Shown here piece after piece: positions 1 through 5,787 of a stretch of DNA of 6,676 bases. Source of the DNA: Deinococcus sp. (lineage in GTDB: Bacteria; Deinococcota; Deinococci; JACQHA01); assembly GCA_016199255.1 (NCBI GenBank), contig JACQHA010000183.1, positions 1-6,676 on the forward strand, read 5' to 3'. The notes below the pieces were generated by a model that saw only the letters and a list, made by a program, of their open reading frames with translations, did no database searches and was not told where the DNA came from. The number at the start of each line of letters is the position of its first letter. Within the stretch, counting starts at the first letter, position 1. The position numbers and the translations under genes are program-made.

Positions 1-195
1 GAAGCCCTCACCACCGCCCGCCGGCTGGCCAAAGAAGAAGGGATCTTTGTGGGCATCTCGGCTGGCGCCATTGCCGCCGCGGCCATTCAAGTGGGCCAGC
101 GGCCAGACAATAGCGGCAAGCTCATTGTGGCCATTATGCCCAGCTTCGGGGAGCGGTACTTATCCACGGTGCTCTTCGAGGACATTACAGACTGA
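1..195 (+). CDS. cysK: Cysteine synthase (O-acetylserine sulfhydrylase), C-terminal fragment
   Basis: This is the last 64 codons of a PLP-dependent cysteine synthase, which makes L-cysteine from O-acetylserine and sulfide in the cytosol. The 5' end lies outside the window, so the catalytic lysine and the substrate loop cannot be checked. The fragment shows the family's C-terminal signature: an EEGIFVGIS stretch leading into a glycine/alanine helix start, then [15 protein letters not shown] and a terminal LFEDI. The serine at fragment residue 20 matches the position that contacts the PLP ring nitrogen in this family. The next residue is alanine (GISAGA) where many homologues have a second serine. 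The GERYLST and LFEDI ending favours CysK over CysM, although a cystathionine beta-synthase-like paralogue cannot be fully excluded from 64 residues. The stop codon is followed by six T residues and then alr 20 bases downstream. Confidence 0.93.
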   Translation, partial: EALTTARRLAKEEGIFVGISAGAIAAAAIQVGQRPDNSGKLIVAIMPSFGERYLSTVLFEDITD

Positions 196-200
196 TTTTT

Positions 201-209
201 TGTTACCAT
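201..209 (+). promoter_or_regulatory. Possible extended -10 promoter driving leaderless alr
   Basis: TGTTACCAT fits the extended -10 pattern TGn-TAnnnT, with hexamer TACCAT at 204-209. It sits just after the T-run that follows the cysK stop. Six bases separate it from the alr ATG at 216, so transcription would begin at or next to the A of the start codon. No Shine-Dalgarno sequence precedes alr, which fits a leaderless mRNA, a common arrangement in Deinococcota. No good -35 element lies 16-18 bases upstream; extended -10 promoters can work without one. The sequence match is direct observation; the function is inference. Confidence 0.4.
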
Positions 210-215
210 GGCGCT

Positions 216-1289
216 ATGCGCGCTGCCTGGCTGGAGATTGATCTGGCCGCGCTCCGGCACAATATCGCCCTCTTGCGCCAATGCATCGGCCGCGCCCAGC
301 TTATGGCGGTGGTGAAGGGCAATGCCTATGGCCACGGGGATCACTTAATCGCCCCGGCAGCGCTTTCCAGCGGCGCCCGGCTCCTGGGGGTGGCCACCAC
401 CAGTGAGGGGGTGCGGCTCAGGACCGTGGGCATCACCGCGCCCATTGTGCTGTTGGACCACACTGAGCCCAGCGAAGCGGAGGAGATCATCTTTTATCAA
501 CTCGAGCCCACGGTCTTCCACCTCGCCAGCGCCCGGGCGCTGGCGAAGAGCGCGCTCGCCCAGGGCCGCACGGCGCTGGTGCACGTGAAGCTGGACAGCG
601 GCCTGCACCGCCAGGGGGTGGCCCCCCAAGCCTTCCCGGCTTTCCTGGCTGCCTTGGCCCAGCTGCCCAATCTTGCCATTGGCAGCGTGTTCTCCCACTT
701 CTCCTGCGCCGACACCGACCACAGCTGCACCCTGGTGCAGCTCTCCTGCTTTCAGGAGGCCACGGCCCAGCTCCCCTACCGCCGCCACCTGGCGAACTCC
801 GCCGCCACGTTAAGCTGGCCCCAGAGCCACTTTGATCTGGTGCGCTGCGGCCTGGCGCTCTATGGACTCTATCCCTCAGCGCTGATCCCACGCATTGGGC
901 TCAGGCCCGTGCTCAGCCTGCGGGCACGCGTGATCCGCCGGATCACCGTGCTCCCAGGCGAGACCGTGGGCTATGGCTGCGGCTTCCGGGCGCTGGAGCG
1001 CACCACGATCTTACTGATCCCCCTGGGCTATGCCGATGGCATTCCCCGCCAGTGGGGCCTGGGGCGGGCTCGGGCTCTGGTGCGCGGCCAGCGCCTGCCG
1101 GTGGTGGGGCGGGTGTGCATGGACTTGCTCTTTCTGGCGGGCGAGGGGGACGTCGGCGACCAGGTGACACTCATTGGCCAACAGCAAGGGGATGTGCTCA
1201 GCGCCGATGAAGCCGCCGCCGCCCAGGAGACCATCAACTACGAGGTCACCACCCAGCTGCGCCGCCTGCCGTACTGTGCCAAGGAGTGA
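216..1289 (+). CDS. alr: Alanine racemase, PLP-dependent
   Basis: This cytosolic enzyme interconverts L- and D-alanine, supplying D-Ala for peptidoglycan. At 357 residues it is slightly short for the family (about 360-390) but complete. Residues 1-230 match the PLP-binding TIM barrel and about 231-357 the C-terminal beta domain. K34 in VVKGNAYGHG is the PLP Schiff-base lysine; the common form is VVKA(D/N)AYGHG, so G35 is a mild variant. K125 in HVKLDSGLHRQG matches the carbamylated lysine position and R132 the carboxylate-binding arginine. R210 (LVRCGLALYG) matches the arginine facing the pyridine nitrogen. Y253 (VGYGCGF) is the second catalytic base, and GYADG (271-275) and RVCMDL (299-304) complete the active site. 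The chosen ATG gives the typical start RAAWLEIDLAALRHN; an ATG at 208 is out of frame. There is no Shine-Dalgarno sequence upstream. The stop overlaps or abuts holA, suggesting co-translation. Confidence 0.96.
   Translation: MRAAWLEIDLAALRHNIALLRQCIGRAQLMAVVKGNAYGHGDHLIAPAALSSGARLLGVATTSEGVRLRTVGITAPIVLLDHTEPSEAEEIIFYQLEPTVFHLASARALAKSALAQGRTALVHVKLDSGLHRQGVAPQAFPAFLAALAQLPNLAIGSVFSHFSCADTDHSCTLVQLSCFQEATAQLPYRRHLANSAATLSWPQSHFDLVRCGLALYGLYPSALIPRIGLRPVLSLRARVIRRITVLPGETVGYGCGFRALERTTILLIPLGYADGIPRQWGLGRARALVRGQRLPVVGRVCMDLLFLAGEGDVGDQVTLIGQQQGDVLSADEAAAAQETINYEVTTQLRRLPYCAKE
1281..1286 (+). promoter_or_regulatory. Ribosome binding site deciding the holA start
   Basis: AAGGAG lies inside the last codons of alr and ends five bases before the GTG at 1292. 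That is normal Shine-Dalgarno spacing for 1292. The alternative in-frame GTG at 1286 shares its first base with this motif, so the motif cannot serve it. Confidence 0.65.
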
Positions 1290-1291
1290 CG

Positions 1292-2164
1292 GTGCTCGAG
1301 GTCTTTAGTGGTGATCCCTTTTTGGCCCAGCGCGCGGCACAGGCTGCCGCCGGAGCGGGGGCCCGGCGCCTGGCTGACCTGGCCGCGGTGCGCGCCGCTT
1401 TGTCCCAGGGCACGCTGGTGGCCCAGCCCTCGGTGCTTCACCTGCCTGATCTGGGCCTCGGCGCCCCAGGCCGCCGCTCCCTCCTGGGGGAGCTGGCGGC
1501 GGCTAGTGGGCCCTTTTTCGCCAGTGACGGCGAGCTGAGTCTCTCGCTCCAGGCGGAACTCCAAGCCCTGGCGCCGCTGACCGTGCTCCCCACCCCCAAA
1601 GGCCCGGAGCTCCTGCGCTGGGTCCAAGCCGAGCTCAAGGGGGCTGGGGTGAGCGCCGATACCAGCGCGGCGCAGCAGCTCATCACCCTGCTCGGTGCCG
1701 ATCTGGCTCGAATCGCCCAGGAGATCCAGCGCCTCAGCGCCCTGGACGGGTCCCTCACCGCCAGCCGGGTGGCGGCGCTGGTGGCCGTACCGGCCCCGGT
1801 GGACACCTTCAGCCTGCTGGAAGCCCTGGCTAGAGAGCCGGCGCTGGCGCTGGTGCGGGCCGAAGCGCTGCTGGAGCAGGGTGAGCCGCCGTTACGCTTA
1901 CTCGCCACCTTGGCGTGGCACTATGACCTGCTGCTTAGGGTGCAGCTCTCGCAGCTCCGCAGCCCTCTGGCCCTGGCCAAACGCCTGGGCGCCCATCCGT
2001 TCCCGGTGCGCCGGGCGCTGGCCCTGCCCCTGGCGGTCCAGACAATCGCCCACGCCCTGGAGCAGCTCTATACTGTCGAGCGCCAGCTTAAAAGCGGCGC
2101 TGAGGCCAGAGCGGCGCTGGTGGCTGCCTTGGCTGGCCTTGCGCTCAATGCGCCGGCACGCTAG
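1292..2164 (+). CDS. holA: DNA polymerase III, delta subunit (clamp loader)
   Basis: The delta subunit opens the beta sliding clamp as part of the clamp-loader complex. The protein has 290 residues from the GTG at 1292, short for the family (often 320-345) but close to what I recall for Thermus. The N-terminus MLEVFSGDPFLA carries the GD(P/E)xFL motif of the delta family. PTPKG (100-104) precedes helical domain II, and LGADLARIAQEIQRL (134-148) matches the conserved D(L)xxIxxEIxKL signature. DTFSLLEAL (171-179), GEPPLRLLATLAW (197-209) and VERQLKSG (262-269) match the C-terminal collar domain. There is no Walker A motif, as expected for delta. An alternative GTG at 1286 overlaps the alr stop (GTGA) and would add two residues; 1292 is preferred for its ribosome binding site and its alignment to the family start. 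The product is rich in Ala and Leu, reflecting the base composition. Confidence 0.88.
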   Translation: MLEVFSGDPFLAQRAAQAAAGAGARRLADLAAVRAALSQGTLVAQPSVLHLPDLGLGAPGRRSLLGELAAASGPFFASDGELSLSLQAELQALAPLTVLPTPKGPELLRWVQAELKGAGVSADTSAAQQLITLLGADLARIAQEIQRLSALDGSLTASRVAALVAVPAPVDTFSLLEALAREPALALVRAEALLEQGEPPLRLLATLAWHYDLLLRVQLSQLRSPLALAKRLGAHPFPVRRALALPLAVQTIAHALEQLYTVERQLKSGAEARAALVAALAGLALNAPAR

Positions 2165-2185
2165 ACTACTGGCTTGGTGGCGGGC

Positions 2186-2695
2186 ATGCTGGTCAACTTC
2201 ACCGATTCTATACACCAGGGCAAGCCGCTGGTGCTCACCGAGCGCCTGGAGGCCCCATTAGTCTTCCCTGATCTCGTGCTCCGCGCCGTGGCGGTGGTGG
2301 CCAGAGCCCAGAAAGCTGGCAGTGACCTCTGGCTAGAATTGAACGCCCAGGCCGTGGCGGAGCTGCAGTGCGACCGCTGCTTACAAGCGCTGGCGCTGCC
2401 GCTGGCTGCCAGCTCCCGAGAGCGGCTGCGCTATGTCTCTGGCCACAGCGGCCTGGACCTGATTGACGAAGCCGGGGCCGATCTCTATGTGTTTGGCGAT
2501 GCCCCAGTGGACCTGTTGCCGCTGGTACGCCAGGCGCTCTATTTGGCGCTGCCGGACCAGGCGCTGTGCCAGAGTGACTGCCAGGGCCTGTGTCCGACCT
2601 GCGGCGCCGACCGCAACCGCCAGGGGTGTCCCCACCAGTGGCCCGGGGGGCCGGTGGATCCCCGGCTGGCGGCCCTGGCGGAGCTGAACCTGTAA
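2186..2695 (+). CDS. YceD/DUF177 family protein (L32-linked, Cys-rich)
   Basis: This 169-residue protein belongs to the DUF177 (YceD) family, typically encoded directly before rpmF. In plants and E. coli, members are linked to 23S rRNA accumulation; the exact biochemical role is not settled. The CDRC motif (C62, C65) and the C-terminal cluster C128, C132, C136, C139 within LCQSDCQGLCPTCGADRN are the family hallmark and probably bind metal; a further cysteine at C148 is outside the core motif. The ending DPRLAALAEL is also typical. In-frame TTG (2174) and GTG (2177) codons lie upstream, but the ATG at 2186 gives MLVNFTDSI, the usual family start, with a weak GGTGG five bases before it. No signal peptide or membrane segment is visible. 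The stop codon lies inside the rpmF ribosome binding site, implying coupled translation with L32. Confidence 0.88.
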   Translation: MLVNFTDSIHQGKPLVLTERLEAPLVFPDLVLRAVAVVARAQKAGSDLWLELNAQAVAELQCDRCLQALALPLAASSRERLRYVSGHSGLDLIDEAGADLYVFGDAPVDLLPLVRQALYLALPDQALCQSDCQGLCPTCGADRNRQGCPHQWPGGPVDPRLAALAELNL

Positions 2696-2704
2696 AGGAG
2701 TGTT

Positions 2705-2893
2705 ATGGCCAAGCATCCTGTTCCCAAGAAGCGGGTGTCCCTACACAAGCGCCGCCAGCGGCGCAGCCACCACGCCCTGACGCTACCCACCCTGGCTGAG
2801 TGCGACCACTGCCGCCAGCTGAAGCTCCCCCATGTGGTGTGCCCGCACTGCGGCTACTACGGGGGGTCGGCGGTGCTGGAAACGGCTGGATGA
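2705..2893 (+). CDS. rpmF: Ribosomal protein bL32, zinc-ribbon form
   Basis: This 62-residue protein of the large ribosomal subunit binds 23S rRNA. The MAKHPVPKK start and a very basic stretch to residue 20 (KKRVSLHKRRQRRSHH) are the RNA-binding tail. C33, C36, C46 and C49 form a CxxC-x9-CxxC zinc ribbon (AECDHC, VVCPHCGYY), so this is the Cys4 (C+) form rather than the zinc-independent form. The overall pattern, including RRSHHALT and PHCGYYGG, closely resembles what I recall of Thermus and Deinococcus L32. AAAGGAG at 2694-2700 is a strong Shine-Dalgarno sequence four bases before the ATG and overlaps the upstream stop. The stop codon overlaps the fabH start (ATGA). High expression is expected. 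Confidence 0.96.
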   Translation: MAKHPVPKKRVSLHKRRQRRSHHALTLPTLAECDHCRQLKLPHVVCPHCGYYGGSAVLETAG

Positions 2894-3876
2894 GACGCGC
2901 CGGCATTGCGGCCTTGGGGGCCTACGCCCCAGCACACATTCTCTCCAATGCTGCTCTGGAGCGGCTGGTGGACACCACGGACCAGTGGATCACCAGCCGC
3001 ACCGGCATTAAAGAGCGCCGCATCGCCGCCAGCGATGAGGCCAGCAGTGACCTGGCGGTGCAGGCGGTGCGGGACCTGGCGCGCCGCTTTCCCCAGTTTG
3101 ACCCCGGGGCGCTGGACTTGATCCTGTGCGCCACCGCCACCCCAGATACCCTGTTCCCCGCCACGGCCTCCTTGGTGCAGCACCGCGTGAGCGCGACTCG
3201 CGCCGCGGCTTGTGACATTGGCGCTGGCTGCACCGGCTTTGTCTATGCGTTAGCGCTGGCCAGCGGCATGGTGCAAGCGGGATCGGCGCAGCAGGTGTTG
3301 GTGCTGGGCGCTGAGACCCTCTCCAGAATCGTGGACTGGCAGGACCGCGCCACCTGCGTGCTGTTTGGCGATGGCGCCGGCGCCGCCTTAGTGGCTCCGG
3401 TGGAACGGGGGGGGTTCTTGAGCTTCGTGCTGGGGTCTGACGGTAGCGGTGCCAGTGATCTCTGCCTGCCAGCCGGCGGCTCGCGCCAGCCAGCGTCGCC
3501 GCACACCCTGCAAGAGCGGCTGCACTACTTACGGATGAACGGCCGGGAAGTCTTTAAATTTGCCGTCCCCGCTCTGGAACAGTCCACCCGGCAGGCCCTC
3601 TCCCATGCCGGCCTGGCGCTCCCTGATCTGGACCTGCTGGTGCCCCACCAGGCCAATGTGCGGATCCTGCAAGCCGCCGCCGACCGGTTGGGCCTGCCCA
3701 TGGAGCGGGTGGTGGTGAACGTGGAGCGCTACGGCAATACTTCCTCGGCGTCCATTCCTTTAGCGCTGGTCGAAGCTTTGGACCAGGGCCGGCTCAAAAG
3801 CGGCCAGCGGGCGGTGCTGGCCGGCTTTGGCGCTGGGCTCACCTGGGGCGCGGCCCTGGTGGAGTGGAGCTGGTGA
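2890..3876 (+). CDS. fabH: Beta-ketoacyl-ACP synthase III
   Basis: FabH starts type II fatty-acid synthesis by condensing an acyl-CoA primer with malonyl-ACP. The 328-residue thiolase-fold protein has the full Cys-His-Asn triad: C114 in DIGAGCTGF, H253 in VPHQAN and N283 in YGNTSSAS. TDQWITSRTGIKERRIA (30-46) is the conserved N-terminal signature and VLFGDGAGAA (157-166) the conserved loop before the second half. AGFGAGLTWGAAL near the C-terminus is typical. The ATG at 2890 overlaps the rpmF stop as ATGA and gives the usual MRRAGI start; the reading frame stays open upstream to 2800 but only over rpmF. Only a weak GGA precedes the start, so translation probably depends on coupling to rpmF. 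Primer preference (acetyl-CoA or branched acyl-CoA) cannot be read from the sequence with confidence. plsX, often located just upstream, is missing. Confidence 0.96.
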   Translation: MRRAGIAALGAYAPAHILSNAALERLVDTTDQWITSRTGIKERRIAASDEASSDLAVQAVRDLARRFPQFDPGALDLILCATATPDTLFPATASLVQHRVSATRAAACDIGAGCTGFVYALALASGMVQAGSAQQVLVLGAETLSRIVDWQDRATCVLFGDGAGAALVAPVERGGFLSFVLGSDGSGASDLCLPAGGSRQPASPHTLQERLHYLRMNGREVFKFAVPALEQSTRQALSHAGLALPDLDLLVPHQANVRILQAAADRLGLPMERVVVNVERYGNTSSASIPLALVEALDQGRLKSGQRAVLAGFGAGLTWGAALVEWSW

Positions 3877-4774
3877 TTGCCTGTCTGTTTCCAGGCCAGG
3901 GCTCGCAAGTGGTGGGCATGGCCCAAGAGCTGGCGGACCAGTTCCCGGCGGCGCGCGCCGCTATCGAGGAAGCGGAAGGCGTGCTGCCGGGGCTCCAAGA
4001 GCTCATGTGGCACGGCCCAGACTCGAGCCTGCGCTTCACCGCCAACGCCCAGCCAGCGTTGCTCGCCGCCGGCGTGGCTATCTACCGGATCTTGGCGGAC
4101 CAAGGCCTGGCGTTTGGCGCCGCTGCCGGCCATTCCCTCGGCGAGGTCACCGCCCTGGTGTGCGCCGGCACCCTGGATTACCCGACGGGCCTCAGGCTGG
4201 TGCGGCGGCGCGCCGAGCACATGCAGGCCGCGGTGCCTGTGGGCTACGGGGGCATGGCGGCGGTGCTCAAAGCCACCCCACGCCAGGTGACAGCTGCCTG
4301 CGCCGCGGCCGGCAACGTGGTCCCCGCCAGCTATAATGCCCCGGAGCAGATGGTCATTTCCGGGGCCAAGGACGCGGTGGAACGCGCCAGCCAGGCCCTC
4401 CAAGCCCAGGGTGCCCAGGTGGTGCCGCTCCGGGTCAGCGCCCCCTTCCATAGCCCCCTGATGGCCCAGGCCAGCGTGGCCTTTCGCGCTGATCTGGCGC
4501 CCATTCCCTTCGCCCCCAGCCGTTTCCCGGTGGTGTCCACCGTGACCGCCCAGGTCCTCGAATCGAGCCAGCTCCGGGACACCCTCGCCCAGGCCCTCAC
4601 GGCCCCGGTGCGCTGGGTGGAGGCGGTGGAGACCTTGGTGCGCCTGGGGGTCACGGCTTGTGTCGAGGCCGGCCCCGGCACGGTGCTCACGGGCCTGATG
4701 CGGCGCATTGTCCCCTCGGTGCCCTGCTATGCGGTGGGCACCGGGAGCGGCCTCAGCCACTTCCTGGAGGCGGT

Positions 4775-4790
<16 letters not shown>
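3873..4790 (+). CDS. fabD: Malonyl-CoA:ACP transacylase
   Basis: FabD transfers malonyl from CoA to ACP, providing the extender unit for FabH and FabF. The 305-residue protein shows FPGQGSQ (6-12) forming the oxyanion loop, GHSLGE (86-91) with nucleophile S88, R113 in RRRAEHMQ which pairs with the malonyl carboxylate, and the catalytic H193 in [19 protein letters not shown] (153-164) and [14 protein letters not shown] (265-278) are further family blocks. Length is normal (about 305-315). The GTG at 3873 overlaps the fabH stop as GTGA and yields [12 protein letters not shown], the usual family start, with GGTGGAG ending eight bases upstream. An in-frame GTG at 3864 would add three residues and is less likely. 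The 3' end overlaps fabG by 16 bases. Confidence 0.96.
4766..4770 (+). promoter_or_regulatory. Ribosome binding site deciding the fabG start
   Basis: GGAGG inside the fabD 3' end lies four bases before the GTG at 4775. This supports that codon as the fabG start, although the reading frame remains open further upstream within fabD. Confidence 0.7.
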
Positions 4791-5491
<701 letters not shown>

Positions 5492-5494
5492 GCC

Positions 5495-5523
5495 TTGCAA
5501 TCCCTGGGAGCCAAGCGTACAAT
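5495..5523 (+). promoter_or_regulatory. Sigma-70-type promoter for acpP
   Basis: TTGCAA (5495-5500) and TACAAT (5518-5523) are separated by exactly 17 bases. The -35 element matches the TTGACA consensus at four of six positions and the -10 matches TATAAT at five of six. It lies in the only sizeable gap of the fab block (59 bases) and would start transcription near 5530, leaving a leader of about 20 bases that contains the AGGAGG ribosome binding site at 5541-5546. A small palindrome, TCCC-T-GGGA (5501-5509), falls in the spacer. This would give acpP and fabF their own transcript besides any read-through. The match is observed; activity is inferred. Confidence 0.62.
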
Positions 5524-5550
5524 TCCCCAAGCCGGGCAGCAGGAGGGTAC

Positions 5551-5787
5551 ATGGCAGAGTCAACCTTTGACCGGGTGAAACACCTGGTGGTGGAGAAACT
5601 GGGTGTAGACGCCCAAGAAGTGACGCCTGACGCGTCGTTTATTGACGACCTGGGGGCTGATTCGCTGGACACTGTGGAGCTGATTATGGGCCTGGAGGAA
5701 GAATTCGGTCTGGAAATCTCCGACGCCGACGCGGAAAAGATCCGTACCGTGAAAGACGCGGTGGCGTTTATTGACCAGCATAACTGA
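5551..5787 (+). CDS. acpP: Acyl carrier protein
   Basis: ACP carries growing acyl chains on a 4'-phosphopantetheine arm. The 78-residue acidic protein has S38 in [10 protein letters not shown] as the attachment site, followed by the acidic helix II ([13 protein letters not shown]) that docks with the Fab enzymes. [15 protein letters not shown] is helix I and [12 protein letters not shown] the last helix. Length equals that of typical bacterial ACPs. The ATG at 5551 follows a near-perfect Shine-Dalgarno sequence (AGGAGG, 5541-5546), stronger than those of the neighbours, in keeping with ACP's high abundance. A candidate promoter lies directly upstream. Its stop codon shares one base with the fabF ATG. 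Position beside fabF and fabG supports a primary-metabolism ACP rather than a polyketide carrier. Confidence 0.97.
   Translation: MAESTFDRVKHLVVEKLGVDAQEVTPDASFIDDLGADSLDTVELIMGLEEEFGLEISDADAEKIRTVKDAVAFIDQHN

Noticed and set aside
196..201. T-run after the cysK stop as a rho-independent terminator
   Set aside because: No GC-rich stem-loop can be drawn immediately upstream, so the T-run alone is not a terminator.
345..788. 147-codon minus-strand open frame opposite alr
   Set aside because: Same pattern: antisense to a complete alr with all catalytic residues, no domain signature and no ribosome binding context.
1238..1627. 129-codon minus-strand open frame across the alr-holA junction
   Set aside because: Opposite two supported genes and without family features; explained by base composition.
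2069..2074. TATACT as a -10 element for yceD-rpmF
   Set aside because: No matching -35 at 16-18 bases and it lies within the conserved C-terminal coding region of holA.
1695..2261. 188-codon open frame on the + strand in another frame of holA
   Set aside because: Trp/Arg/Pro-rich frame-shifted translation of holA, running across its stop and into yceD; the holA frame holds the conserved motifs.
4332..4337. Perfect TATAAT hexamer inside fabD
   Set aside because: No -35 element at suitable spacing (CCGGCA) and no TGn extension; the bases encode part of the conserved SYNAPE block, which explains them.
3729..4760. 343-codon open frame on the minus strand opposite fabD and the end of fabH
   Set aside because: It lies wholly opposite well-supported genes, has a low-complexity Gly/His/Ala/Arg composition with no recognisable motif, and long antisense frames are expected in GC-rich coding DNA.
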